A stretch of DNA of 58,629 bases from Methylophaga sp. (GTDB taxonomy: Bacteria > Pseudomonadota > Gammaproteobacteria > Nitrosococcales > Methylophagaceae). The position numbers and the translations under genes were made by a program. The DNA is taken from positions 1-58,629 of the forward strand of contig NZ_JAUSCC010000047.1 of the NCBI RefSeq assembly GCF_030651745.1, written 5' to 3'. Position 1 is the first letter of the stretch; each line of letters opens with the position of its first letter. The notes under the pieces are model-generated. The model had not been told where the DNA came from, ran no database searches, and saw only the letters and a program-made list of their open reading frames with translations. Shown piece by piece: positions 1-8,599 of this stretch.

Positions 1-1
1 C

Positions 2-187
2 TTTTTCTCAACGCTGAAAATAGAGCGAGTCAACAGAAGGCGGTATAAAACCCGTAATGAAGTTCGGGCGGATGTATTCGATTACATTGAACGTTTTTAT
101 AACCCGAAACGTCGTCATTCGACATTAGGCGGAATTAGTCCAGTAGAATTTGAAAAAGGCTATACGGGCTTAACTATGTGTCCGTGA
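2..187 (+). pseudogene. IS3-family transposase OrfB, C-terminal fragment
   Basis: The frame entering the window reads as the last 61 residues of an IS3-family OrfB (DDE) transposase. It begins FFSTLKIERV, just after the usual catalytic glutamate, and continues with the family signature YNPKRRHSTLGG and SPVEFE before the stop. The rest of the gene lies left of the window, so it may be complete there. The right IS end follows (tip ...GGGAAACCCA at 203). The last 120 bp recur exactly at 20716-20835. Confidence 0.85.
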
Positions 188-203
188 ATTTGTGGGAAAC
201 CCA
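84..203 (+). repeat. 120-bp direct repeat, copy 1 (IS3 right end)
   Basis: Bases 84-203 are identical by eye to 20716-20835, in the same orientation. The repeat holds the end of the IS3 transposase and the IS tip. Together the two copies bracket the 20.6-kb metal-resistance island. Past the tip the sequences differ (CTCAGCTTG here, AACTGCCGCC at the other copy), so the repeat ends exactly at the IS border. Confidence 0.9.
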
Positions 204-269
204 CTCAGCTTGATCAATCATGATGATTAACGGATTTTTGTGATCTGAAAATTCAGGAGAACAGCTATC

Positions 270-2120
270 ATGAAATCTTCAATAAATGAGAATATTCAAG
301 TAAACATGGAAAACTGGTTTCCAGTGGATACAAGTAATTTCAGCACAAGTAAGCTAAGGAAGTATAAACAAAGAAAAAAAGCGCTTGATCTTTATCTTTC
401 CACACAATACTCGTTAGAACAAGTAGCTGTGATAACAAAGCTATCTCAAAGCGAAATAAAACGTATACGCAAACGAGCCCTAACACTCTCTGAAAATGGC
501 ATATATTTCGGATATTTAGCTTGCATACCTAATCTGAATCTCAAGGGTTATAAACGTTCGAATCCTCTAATGCTGGCTGGGGCTGGTAGATTTAATTATT
601 TTCTTGAGAAATTCCCAAATGTTAAACAAAAACTCGACGCCTGGGCACTCGGTCGCTCAAGCCCCAGTCACGTGGCAGTGAGGGGAAGATTTTATAAGAG
701 AATCTATAAAGCTTTCAGACAATGTTGTCAGGATGAGGGGGTAGATATTAATTTCGATTACCCATTTACTAATAATGATATGGGAATGGGAGCTGTAAGA
801 AATTATTGTGTAAGGTTGAAGAATTCACATTTTGCACAAGCCGCTAAAGTTGATTATGGTGACTCGTCAGGTAGGTTGTGTGTCAATAGTGTTCATTCCA
901 TTTCGCCAACAGCATCTTTACAACCATATGATGTGGTGCAACTTGATGGTCACAAAGTTGACACTGAAATTTCCATAAAGCTAATGGATGAATACGGGGA
1001 TATTCAGAGGGTTAATTTATCTCGGATCTGGCTGTTAACGCTCATCGATACAGCGAGCCGAGCAGTATTGGGATATTCAATAAGTCTGAAGCAAAACTAT
1101 TCTTCTGAGGATGTTTTAACTTGTATCGCTGGTTCTTTGCAGTCATCCGAAGCAATGTTGCCTGGGCTACCTTATTATGAGATTGAAGAATGTAAAGGTA
1201 GACTTTTTAATTGCATAAAATTTGATAATGCATTCTCCCAAACGTCTTCTTGGTTACAAGAAAAGTTAATAGAAATAGGGGTTCAGGAAGTTATTACAAA
1301 TAGGCCTGCAAGGCCTCGTTCAAATGCGATTGTAGAGAGATTTTTTCAAACTCTTGAAGAAGAATCCTTCCATCAATTTCCAACTACCACTGGTAGTTCT
1401 CCAAAAGATCCAAGAACAAGAAATCCACTCAAAGCAGCTAATGATTTAGCTATTCATGTAGAAGATATCGAACATGCAGCTAAGCTGACAATTCAGTGGT
1501 ATAACAACTGCCCACATTCGTCCCTCAACGGCAGTAGTCCACTAGAATTTTTAAACAATTCCTTATTGCATAAGTCTGATTTAGTTCGTTCTTTAAGTGA
1601 AGACGATTTATCTTTGGAAAAACTCTTTAAACGACAGTTTCCACTGAAAATTAGAGGGAATAAGGCTCAGGGCCATCCTCCATATGTTCAATTCAAAAAT
1701 GCCCGTTATAGCAGTCCTACTTTAACTTCCAGTCCAGAGTTGATCGGTGAATCAGCCATTTTCGAAACAGATATCAGAGATATACGTAAAGGAAGATTAT
1801 TTAAAAGTAATGGAAAATATCTTGCTGAAGTTTCAGTAAATCGACAATGGGCAGAACACCAGCATTCATTAAGAGATCGGATAGCTATCCTAAAACTTGC
1901 AAAGGATAAGAAAATCCAATTTGAAGGTAATTCACCTATTACTAAATACATAGATTTCCTAGCAGAGCGCTCTTTAATCAGCAGAAAAGAGCGTAATGAA
2001 TATATAAGAGTGAGCCGTATCCTTAAAAAGGATGTTCAAGAGAAGAAAAAAGAGATAAAAACTAAAGCTTTTATTCCAGAAAAAACCATATTTTTGTCTA
2101 AAATTTCTAACTTAAGGTAG
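270..2120 (+). CDS. tniA: TniA/TnsB-like DDE transposase
   Basis: 616 aa, the strand-transfer transposase of a Tn7/Tn5053-type transposon. An RNase H-fold core is visible with Asp226 (QLDGH), Asp319 (KFDNAF) and Glu356 (NAIVERFF), the DDE triad, followed by a Mu-type C-terminal beta domain. The N-terminus has helix-turn-helix-like segments (about residues 35-70). The ATG has a good ribosome-binding site (AGGAGAAC). The stop is 8 bp from tniB, so tniA-tniB-tniQ-int form one operon. The left transposon end that should lie upstream is missing: only 66 bp separate the gene from the IS3 tip. It probably binds the 16-bp repeats at 5705-5827. Confidence 0.9.
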   Translation: MKSSINENIQVNMENWFPVDTSNFSTSKLRKYKQRKKALDLYLSTQYSLEQVAVITKLSQSEIKRIRKRALTLSENGIYFGYLACIPNLNLKGYKRSNPLMLAGAGRFNYFLEKFPNVKQKLDAWALGRSSPSHVAVRGRFYKRIYKAFRQCCQDEGVDINFDYPFTNNDMGMGAVRNYCVRLKNSHFAQAAKVDYGDSSGRLCVNSVHSISPTASLQPYDVVQLDGHKVDTEISIKLMDEYGDIQRVNLSRIWLLTLIDTASRAVLGYSISLKQNYSSEDVLTCIAGSLQSSEAMLPGLPYYEIEECKGRLFNCIKFDNAFSQTSSWLQEKLIEIGVQEVITNRPARPRSNAIVERFFQTLEEESFHQFPTTTGSSPKDPRTRNPLKAANDLAIHVEDIEHAAKLTIQWYNNCPHSSLNGSSPLEFLNNSLLHKSDLVRSLSEDDLSLEKLFKRQFPLKIRGNKAQGHPPYVQFKNARYSSPTLTSSPELIGESAIFETDIRDIRKGRLFKSNGKYLAEVSVNRQWAEHQHSLRDRIAILKLAKDKKIQFEGNSPITKYIDFLAERSLISRKERNEYIRVSRILKKDVQEKKKEIKTKAFIPEKTIFLSKISNLR

Positions 2121-2128
2121 TCAATCTC

Positions 2129-3088
2129 ATGACAACTTTCGAGGACAAAGATCAAATTCATCCGTTGTTACAAGATAATGCTATTTTTCCTACAAGAGCG
2201 CTCGAAGAATTTATCAATACTCTTCGATATTGGCTAATGAATCTTCTTCCTGGGGGTATTGTTTACGGCAATCAACGAACAGGAAAAACTCAAGCATTAA
2301 GATATCTCATTAACAATATACAAACATCACTTGGAGAAGATATCCCAGCTATCATTCTAAGTGCATGGGAACCAACCGCAACTAGCACTACCGAAAATCG
2401 TTTCTTTGGCGAGTTACTTTATGCATTAGGGTATGCAATTCCTAATTCGGGTACCGCTGCCATTAAACGGAGGAGGGCTATTGACTTTATTATTGGTAAA
2501 ACCCGAGATAAAAAAGAACATAGGTATTTGTTAATTATTGATGAAGCTCAATGGTTGTCCAGTAGCCAGCTTCGATATCTAATGGATATCCATAATCAAC
2601 TCAAATTTGCCAATATAAGACTAATTACAATTCTGGTTGGACAGCCAGAACTACTTATGATGAAGAATGATCTTCGCACCCGTAAGGAACGACATTTGTT
2701 GGGGAGATTTATGACCGACAGTCATGAATTTCATGGATTACAAAATTTAAATGATTTAAAAAGAATCATGCATTCTTTAGATAATGACTCTGAATTCCCA
2801 ATTGGTTCCGGTTGTTCATACACACAGTTTTTTGCACCTCTTGCATATCAGCGAGGATGGAGGGTAGAGCAAGATGCTGACTTAACTTGGCGAGTGTTGA
2901 ATGAGATGCTGGCTAGCCAGGGTATTACTACAGCTGGGCCCGGCTTTCCAATGCAACCTTTCACTGCATATTTCATATGGTTATTTCGTACTATTCAACA
3001 AATGGACTCACCAGAGTTTACTCTCACCGAAGGGCTAATTGAAAGAGGACTGCTTCAAGTAGCAATTCAGTTTCAAGACCTGGGCTAG
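2129..3088 (+). CDS. tniB: TniB/TnsC-like AAA+ ATPase, transposition regulator
   Basis: 319 aa. Walker A is GNQRTGKT (residues 47-54) and Walker B is LLIIDEA (134-140), followed by QW as in TniB/TnsC proteins. In this family the ATPase forms a filament on target DNA and links the target selector (TniQ/TnsD) to the DDE transposase. It sits between tniA and tniQ in the usual order with spacers of 8-9 bp. No truncation or missing motif is seen. Confidence 0.88.
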   Translation: MTTFEDKDQIHPLLQDNAIFPTRALEEFINTLRYWLMNLLPGGIVYGNQRTGKTQALRYLINNIQTSLGEDIPAIILSAWEPTATSTTENRFFGELLYALGYAIPNSGTAAIKRRRAIDFIIGKTRDKKEHRYLLIIDEAQWLSSSQLRYLMDIHNQLKFANIRLITILVGQPELLMMKNDLRTRKERHLLGRFMTDSHEFHGLQNLNDLKRIMHSLDNDSEFPIGSGCSYTQFFAPLAYQRGWRVEQDADLTWRVLNEMLASQGITTAGPGFPMQPFTAYFIWLFRTIQQMDSPEFTLTEGLIERGLLQVAIQFQDLG

Positions 3089-3097
3089 GCTCAATAA

Positions 3098-4645
3098 ATG
3101 CTTTTACAAGCCAATAACTTAATTGGATTATCTAAAAGGGAAGTTCTTGGTGAATCGATACTCGGAATTATGAGTAAAACAGCCGTAGATAATTATTTAT
3201 GCTGGCGTGAAATAAAGCTGATTTTTTTAAGTAAACCGGGTACATGCCCTCCTTTAAATAGTACCCTTGATGCTTCTCAATGTGTCGGTATAGATTTTTC
3301 TGCTTTAAACAGCTTCTATTCATCGGAAGGAGACTATGAAAAAAGTTTTTGTAGTTTTTATTTTCCAAGTTGGGTTCCCTGTGATCGCCTCGAAAAATCA
3401 CAATTGTGCCAACAAAATATAACTATATGCCCAGAATGCGCAAAGCTGGGTAAACATCTATTTCTTCACCAAATCAAATTATTCGGTTTCTGCCCTATAC
3501 ATAAAATCAAATTACACGATACCTGTTCAAGTTGTTCAAAACAGATTGGATACTTCGAAATTGATTCGGGCAATAGAAAAAATGAAATTTACAATGCTTT
3601 TAAATGCAAGTTTTGTGGTCATGAAAATCTTACCTTTAATAATATCTCATCCAAAAATTTAAAATTATTTCAGAACAATTTAAAGAGCTTTTTAAAAGAT
3701 TATGAGGTTTGGTTAACCGATCTTAACAAAATATATTCGCAATATGCTTGGATGAATATTTATGGCAATTTGAACATAGCTTTGACACTCTCAAAGCCTC
3801 CTGAACAAGTATGGAAATCACTACAAGACACTGTGTTTTTTATAAAGGGTGAAGTTGAATATGAACTGTGCTCAGGAGCACCAAAACTACCTGATAGTGA
3901 TTCGATTTTACAAAAACAACTCAGTTTTAATAATTTATGCCAAGAACTATTGCTGTTTAGTCACGATCAGCTCACAAAAATTGAAAGAAGGTTCAATATA
4001 AGCAGAAATCAATGCAGGACAGCATATTTTCTAACTCCGTACATCAATATATTTTTTGGGGAAAACTATACGATCTGGGCACATGCTTACGTTGAGCTTT
4101 GTCATGCAATGAATTATAGATATCAAAGAGCTCATGAGTTAAGTGATGTATTCAGTTCACATCATTGGCTAATAGGGATGTGGTATGCACATTTTGCTGC
4201 CCCTTTACTCAAGTACTTCGAAATTCATGATGCAAATCACGTGCGGACGCTTGTCCAATTAAGCAAAATCTGGATCCGTAGGTTTATAGTTCAGCTCTTT
4301 AGCCACGAAGTCTATCGATTATGTAAAGGGCTGATCGGGATTGAACAAGATATATGGGGAAGATTGATAGACAGAGTGGGGGAAGACCATCCATTATTTT
4401 CATTAGTTGTGGCTTACAAAATGGAGCCAGGAACAAAAAAAATTTGGTTCTGGAGGGAGGGCCCGGCGATAAAAGATTTAATTATTTTGCAAAAATCCGG
4501 CTTCAACGGATTTACCCCAATTAAGCAGCAATGCTTTTCAAATTACAGAAAATTACATTCTGTTTTCAAAATCAATGATAAACCACTTAATAAGCATTAT
4601 TATTTAGAGATGCTATCAAAAAAACCAATAGTAAAAACAAGTTGA
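3098..4645 (+). CDS. tniQ: TniQ/TnsD-like zinc-finger target-selection protein
   Basis: 515 aa. The TniQ-type zinc motifs are plain: CPEC (111-114), CPIH (132-135), CSSC (143-146) and a further CKFC near residue 170. The length is that of TnsD-like rather than short TniQ proteins, which suggests a site-specific DNA-binding C-terminus. Family members choose the target and recruit the ATPase. The gene is very AT-rich compared with the metal genes that follow. It lies 9 bp before the integrase gene and is co-transcribed with it. Confidence 0.82.
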   Translation: MLLQANNLIGLSKREVLGESILGIMSKTAVDNYLCWREIKLIFLSKPGTCPPLNSTLDASQCVGIDFSALNSFYSSEGDYEKSFCSFYFPSWVPCDRLEKSQLCQQNITICPECAKLGKHLFLHQIKLFGFCPIHKIKLHDTCSSCSKQIGYFEIDSGNRKNEIYNAFKCKFCGHENLTFNNISSKNLKLFQNNLKSFLKDYEVWLTDLNKIYSQYAWMNIYGNLNIALTLSKPPEQVWKSLQDTVFFIKGEVEYELCSGAPKLPDSDSILQKQLSFNNLCQELLLFSHDQLTKIERRFNISRNQCRTAYFLTPYINIFFGENYTIWAHAYVELCHAMNYRYQRAHELSDVFSSHHWLIGMWYAHFAAPLLKYFEIHDANHVRTLVQLSKIWIRRFIVQLFSHEVYRLCKGLIGIEQDIWGRLIDRVGEDHPLFSLVVAYKMEPGTKKIWFWREGPAIKDLIILQKSGFNGFTPIKQQCFSNYRKLHSVFKINDKPLNKHYYLEMLSKKPIVKTS

Positions 4646-4653
4646 AATAGCTT

Positions 4654-5694
4654 ATGATAATATCTCTTATCAAAAGTAATAAGCAGTTAAAAAGGGCATC
4701 AAACTTGAGTGAAGATCACGACGACTTTCCAGATGTCATTAAACAAGATTTACCAGTTCTAATTGGAAAATTACCTGCCGGTTCAAATCCGGTAGATACC
4801 TATCTATCTGGTAAAGCCGATCACACTAAGCGAATGGTCAAAAGTCATATGAATAAGATTGCTGTTTTATTCGGATATGACAGTTATCTTTCAGCTCCTT
4901 GGGGAAGTCTGAGATATCACCATGTGCAAGAATTACTAGGGCAATTGAAAAATGACGGTTACGCACCCAAAACCATCAACGCCATCTTAGCTGCAGTTAG
5001 AGGTGTGGCTACAGCAGCATTTAATATGTATCAACTTGATGGTGACGATCTTGAACGTATTCGTGGTGTGAAAATGGTGCGTGGATCACGATTGAAATCT
5101 GGAAGAGTTGTCCCAGCTGGAGAACTAAGTTCGTTGATATACACCTGTATTAGTGATGTAGGTCCTGCCGGAATACGAGATATAGCAATAATTGGCATTC
5201 TTTATATATGTGGCCTGAGAAGAAGTGAGGCTGCAGCCTTATCTTTTAAGGATGTAAATGTCGAAAACAGAGAAATACGTTTGATTGGGAAAGGTAATAA
5301 AGAACGTAAAGTCTTCATGGATTCTGGAACACAAGCTGCATTAGGTGATTGGATAACACTTCGCGGTGACTGGCCAGGCACATTATTTTGCCGAATTCTT
5401 AAAAGTGGCAAAGTGATTCAAAATACGAGTATGACTGACCAAGCGATATACGGAGTCTTAACGAAACGATGGAAACAGGCCGGGACACCGGCATTAACAC
5501 CCCATGATTTCAGGAGAACGTTTATATCAAGTTTATTAGCTAAAGGTGTTGATCTATTAACTGTGCAAAGAATGGCTGGGCACAGTGATCCACGAACAAC
5601 CAGTGGTTATGATCTGAGACCTGAAGAAGATATGAGAACTGCTGCAACAATGTTGCATTTACCTTATCAAAGCATCATGAATTCAAAAAACTAA
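4654..5694 (+). CDS. Tyrosine recombinase linked to the tni module
   Basis: 346 aa. An N-terminal SAM-like core-binding domain (about 45-130) precedes a catalytic domain with Arg189 (CGLRRSE), Lys near 213, His284-Arg287 (HDFRRTF), His310 (GHSDPRTT) and Tyr319. All catalytic residues are present. In classical Tn5053/Tn402 elements this place is held by a serine resolvase (TniR), so here a tyrosine enzyme probably resolves cointegrates or acts at the end. The stop codon lies 10 bp before the first transposon-end repeat, so the gene reaches the right border of the element. The C-terminus of a diverged copy lies inverted at 6185-6304. Confidence 0.88.
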   Translation: MIISLIKSNKQLKRASNLSEDHDDFPDVIKQDLPVLIGKLPAGSNPVDTYLSGKADHTKRMVKSHMNKIAVLFGYDSYLSAPWGSLRYHHVQELLGQLKNDGYAPKTINAILAAVRGVATAAFNMYQLDGDDLERIRGVKMVRGSRLKSGRVVPAGELSSLIYTCISDVGPAGIRDIAIIGILYICGLRRSEAAALSFKDVNVENREIRLIGKGNKERKVFMDSGTQAALGDWITLRGDWPGTLFCRILKSGKVIQNTSMTDQAIYGVLTKRWKQAGTPALTPHDFRRTFISSLLAKGVDLLTVQRMAGHSDPRTTSGYDLRPEEDMRTAATMLHLPYQSIMNSKN

Positions 5695-5704
5695 CGCGAG
5701 CATA

Positions 5705-5836
5705 AGACACACTTTTAGTAACGTGTCGGAGCTTTGGACATACTTTTAGTACAAAGGTCAGAGCTTAGGACATAGTTTTACTACAAAGAGACAGACTTTT
5801 AGTCCTGAAAAGGACATGCTTTTACTAAGAATCACA
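5705..5836 (+). repeat. Right end of the tni transposon: five transposase-binding repeats and tip
   Basis: Five copies of a 16-bp unit close to GGACATACTTTTAGTA start at 5705, 5736, 5768, 5789 and 5812 (gaps 31, 32, 21, 23). The end closes with GAATCACA at 5836, giving the 5'-TGT...ACA-3' tip expected of Tn7-like elements. The array directly follows the integrase stop. I infer that these are binding sites of the TniA-like transposase. Confidence 0.8.
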
Positions 5837-6034
5837 ACCGATCCCATCTTCTAAAATCCTTCTTTGACAGAGTTAAGCCAAAAAAACCGGCTGCAGAAAT
5901 TAATGGTCTGATAATGTCAGTTATCAGACTATCTGTCAAAAATTGCAGTTTTATAAGAAACTGACGGATTTGGAGTATCAGGCAAAAATATGTGAATTAA
6001 GTATCAGCCTTGTCATCACTTGCCTGATTATTAT
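5837..6034. other. 198-bp spacer between two facing transposon ends
   Basis: No open reading frame or repeat that I recognise. It is AT-rich and lies between the tips at 5836 and 6035. It is probably former host or target DNA caught between two insertions. The 5 bp next to the two tips (ACCGA after 5836, ATTAT before 6035) do not match, so no simple target duplication is visible. Confidence 0.5.
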
Positions 6035-6166
6035 TGTGATTCTTACTAAAAGCATGTCCTTTTCAGGACTAAAAGTATGTCTCCTGGCACTAAATGTGTG
6101 TCCAATGCTGCGGACTTAGCACTAAAAGTATGTCCAATGCTCAGACGCGTGACTAAAAGTATGTCT
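6035..6166 (-). repeat. Inverted copy of the transposon right end
   Basis: The tip TGTGATTCTTACTAAAAG starts at 6035. Five repeats in reverse orientation start at 6044, 6067, 6088, 6120 and 6151. The gaps (23, 21, 32, 31) are the exact mirror of the array at 5705-5827. The innermost 34 bp (5803-5836 against 6035-6068) differ at one base. This is the right end of a second, related element pointing left. Confidence 0.8.
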
Positions 6167-6184
6167 TATGCTCGCGTGAATTCG

Positions 6185-6304
6185 TTAACTTGGGAATTTA
6201 CTTTGATATGGTAAGTGCAGCATCGTTGCAGCTTCCCTCATATCTTCCTCTGGTCTTAAATCATAGTGACCTCCTCCCCCACGAAAACGATAACCAGTGG
6301 TAAT
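6185..6304 (-). pseudogene. C-terminal remnant of a second tni-type tyrosine recombinase
   Basis: Read on the minus strand, this stretch encodes HYDLRPEEDMREAATMLHL and then PYQS, ending in a stop at 6185. This matches the C-terminus of the integrase at 4654-5694 (YDLRPEEDMRTAATMLHLPY). A short glycine-rich insert (RFRGGGG) precedes the motif, and homology stops near 6304 where the antitoxin gene begins. Its stop lies the same short distance from an end array as in the intact copy, which confirms a second, truncated element. Confidence 0.78.
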
Positions 6305-6698
6305 TTTTGACGATTACAATAGTAATCTTTCGTCATTGGATCATGTGCGTGAGATCAAGCGCGGTTATCCAATTACTCTCGTTGCAGAAATAAGAGCCCG
6401 ACTCGGGCTAACTGAAAGTGAGCTGGCTAACTTGCTTGGAATTTCAATTCGGACATATCACTTAAGAAAATCTACAGGCCATATGAGTAAAAGAGAATCA
6501 GAACGACTTTACCGCTTTTGTTACTTGCTTAACTTGGCAAAACACGCTCTTGAAAGCAAAGAGCATGCTCAGATTTGGCTGCGAACACTTAAAAAAGCAT
6601 TAAATGGAGAAACGCCATATCAGTTTTGTGACACATCACCAGGTTATCAGGAAGTAATAAATTTACTGGGAAGAGTTGAATATGGTGTGTTTTCCTAA
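6297..6698 (+). CDS. Xre/MbcA/ParS-type antitoxin, orphan
   Basis: 133 aa with a helix-turn-helix (LTESELANLLGISIRTYHLR, residues 40-59) and a C-terminal toxin-binding region ending in PYQFCDTSPGYQEVINLLGRVEYGVFS-like sequence, typical of the DUF2384 antitoxin of RES-domain toxins. No RES toxin follows; the next 120 bp are noncoding. The GTG at 6297 lies inside the integrase remnant on the other strand, so the original start was probably lost and the N-terminus may be a junction product. The next in-frame methionine is far inside the protein. Confidence 0.7.
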   Translation: MVIFDDYNSNLSSLDHVREIKRGYPITLVAEIRARLGLTESELANLLGISIRTYHLRKSTGHMSKRESERLYRFCYLLNLAKHALESKEHAQIWLRTLKKALNGETPYQFCDTSPGYQEVINLLGRVEYGVFS

Positions 6699-6820
6699 CT
6701 CCACTTAATTATTAAAAATGACGATCGGTAGAGGTGTAAATGAACAACAAACTATACCCCCAAATTTAACATCAAACCTCAGTTAAGGAAGCTTACTAGA
6801 TATTGATGAGTAAATGAAAA

Positions 6821-7000
6821 ATGAATAGAAACAATGTCAGACAGACCTCTAGACGTTCACCTCAAGATACAACTAGATATGTTCAACGGTTTCGTGCACG
6901 GGTCGTTAACGCCTTGAGTGAGGCCAATTCAAGTTACGCTACTTGGGTTACACCAGCAGATGTGCGAGAAAAAATAAAACAGAAGGCCCAAAAGAGATAA
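6821..7000 (+). CDS. Short ParE-antitoxin-like protein (59 aa), orphan
   Basis: A 59-aa frame, MNRNNVRQTS to KQKAQKR. Its body (FRARVVNALSEANS, then W-TPADVREKIKQKA) aligns with the C-terminal 50 residues of the antitoxin at 56081-56542 (FREQVNTALAEADS, then WIKAEDVRTRMKQRA). It corresponds to the toxin-binding tail only, without the DNA-binding part. No toxin gene follows. It is either a truncated antitoxin captured in the decayed transposon or a free-standing antidote. Confidence 0.55.
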   Translation: MNRNNVRQTSRRSPQDTTRYVQRFRARVVNALSEANSSYATWVTPADVREKIKQKAQKR

Positions 7001-7418
7001 GGGTTAGATTTATGTACAAGGTAGCTCTCTAGTAAAGCTGACAACATTACCTCTTATTCGTCAGTTCGAGCAGATCCCGGGTGGACTCTCCTGCTACCAG
7101 AGAAAACTCACGTTCATTATTTGGACTCTGTCGTAAGGGAACGCCGAGAAGCAGGTTCTTAGGGATAATGGTAAGACCTGATTTTTACTTTGAAGAAATA
7201 GTCGTACTTTTAGTTCCTATTGAGTTATCAACATCGTAAAATCAAAAAGTTAAGAATGATAGAAAGGCTTACTTTTAGTAGGAAGTACAGCAGTATGCTA
7301 AAAATACACCACTATAGTTAACGCTCAGTGATAAAAAGCCGCTCTATTACGAAAAAATCGTGAATCGAGCCTGATCTGACAAATCTCTGTCTGTCAGCTG
7401 GGCACTGAATTACGATAA
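7001..7418. other. Gene-free gap with the far end of the decayed transposon
   Basis: No coding frame. Bases 7204-7289 hold two copies of the TACTTTTAGT core and close with ...TAGGAAGTACA at 7289. On the other strand this reads TGTACTTCCTACTAAAAG, a fair match to the tip TGTGATTCTTACTAAAAG at 6035. I take 7289 as the opposite tip of the inverted, decayed element. The rest (7001-7200 and 7290-7418) shows nothing I recognise. Confidence 0.5.
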
Positions 7419-7826
7419 CTAGTAGGAATGTATCTTTGGATCGCTAATTTCAGCAAGTACCCCACACGTCTCAATTTCCCGCTCATTGCTGCAACTCGCT
7501 CTTAGTGAAACAAGTTGTTTCTCAAGCGCTTGCATAGCGGTTATCTGAGACCGCACATGAGATATGTGATCATCGAGCAAGCTATTAATCGCGGCACAAG
7601 GTTGATGCGGATGTTGCTGGTAGCTCAGAAGTTTGTGAATTTCTACCAGTGACAGATCCAGTTTTCGGCAGCGCCGTATAAAGGTGAGCTGCTCTCCATG
7701 CATCTTCGTATAGCTGCGGTAACCGTTCTCTTGTCGATCAGGCGGTGACAACAATCCCTGCTGTTCATAGAAGCGGATTGTCTGTGTTTCGACCCCTGCC
7801 AACTGAGCCAATTGTCCAATACGCAT
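7419..7826 (-). CDS. cadR: CadR/PbrR-type MerR regulator
   Basis: 135 aa. A MerR winged helix (MRIGQLAQLAGVETQTIRFY) is followed by a long dimerisation helix and three metal-ligand cysteines at Cys77, Cys112 and Cys121, the CadR/PbrR pattern for Cd(II)/Pb(II)/Zn(II). The gene is divergent from the cytochrome-like gene at 7985 with a MerR-type operator between them. It resembles closely the second copy at 17628-18035, so the island holds two paralogous regulators. Confidence 0.9.
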   Translation of the reverse strand: MRIGQLAQLAGVETQTIRFYEQQGLLSPPDRQENGYRSYTKMHGEQLTFIRRCRKLDLSLVEIHKLLSYQQHPHQPCAAINSLLDDHISHVRSQITAMQALEKQLVSLRASCSNEREIETCGVLAEISDPKIHSY

Positions 7827-7856
7827 CCTCCCGCCCCCAACATTTATTTTGCTCTA

Positions 7857-7887
7857 TTGACCTTATAGCGACTATATGGTTTTTAAT
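7857..7887 (+). promoter_or_regulatory. MerR-type promoter and operator for 7985-8599
   Basis: TTGACC (-35, 7857-7862) and TTTAAT (-10, 7882-7887) are separated by 19 bp, the long spacer that MerR regulators correct on metal binding. The spacer holds the imperfect dyad CCTTATAGCGACTATATGG. The same layout with 19-bp spacing occurs at 18067-18097. Confidence 0.8.
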
Positions 7888-7984
7888 ATTTTTCATCAAG
7901 CTTCATTTACTGAAGTCATATTGGAACGAAGGCCAAAATAGATTTCATGTGCTACAGAGTCCAACATTACTGGGGTAAACACTC

Positions 7985-8599
7985 ATGAATAAGCGCAATC
8001 GTATGTTACTTGGCGGTACGGTAACCGTAATGGTTACTTCACTAACTGCATTACCTGTCATGTCAGCTGATAAGACCCCCTTTGAAGCACGTGAGATTCA
8101 ACGCCCTGCCGATAATGGTCAAAAAATCGCCCAAGCTATGTGTGGTAACTGTGGTGGAAATTGGGAAGGACGCTACGGAGGCATGAGGGGCGGCATGATG
8201 CCTAATGCCTCCGATACGGTGGAATTACCTGAACTGAACTCTACCGGGGCGAGGCTGATTAAGCAGTACTGCATGCAGTGCCATGCATCACCAACCCCTA
8301 AACAGCATACTGCTTCCGCTTGGCCAAACATCGTGGCTCGCATGAATACGCGTATGCAATGGATGAGCAGCAATAATAAAGCAATGAATATCAAGGCGCC
8401 TACAGAAAACGAGCTGCGCACAATCACAGCCTACCTGCAAAAGCATGCTGCACAGCCATCGAATGCAAATACGCAAGGACCACAAGAGCCCCTTGTCCCA
8501 GGAAAATCAGCTATCGAAATTCTTCAGGATCGTTATGCACGAGGAGAAATCGACCGCAAGGAATACTTACGCATGCTCGAAGATTTGAATAAACGTTAG
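7985..8599 (+). CDS. Exported cytochrome c-like protein with C-terminal SHOCT motif
   Basis: 204 aa. A signal peptide (residues 1-28) leads into a domain with a CMQCH haem-binding motif near residue 97 and an earlier CGNCGG. Met residues around RMNTRMQWM could supply the axial ligand. The tail (ILQDRYARGEIDRKEYLRML) is a SHOCT oligomerisation motif. It is the first gene under the CadR-type promoter, so metal probably induces it. Its role in metal resistance is unknown to me. Periplasmic location is inferred. Confidence 0.7.
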   Translation: MNKRNRMLLGGTVTVMVTSLTALPVMSADKTPFEAREIQRPADNGQKIAQAMCGNCGGNWEGRYGGMRGGMMPNASDTVELPELNSTGARLIKQYCMQCHASPTPKQHTASAWPNIVARMNTRMQWMSSNNKAMNIKAPTENELRTITAYLQKHAAQPSNANTQGPQEPLVPGKSAIEILQDRYARGEIDRKEYLRMLEDLNKR

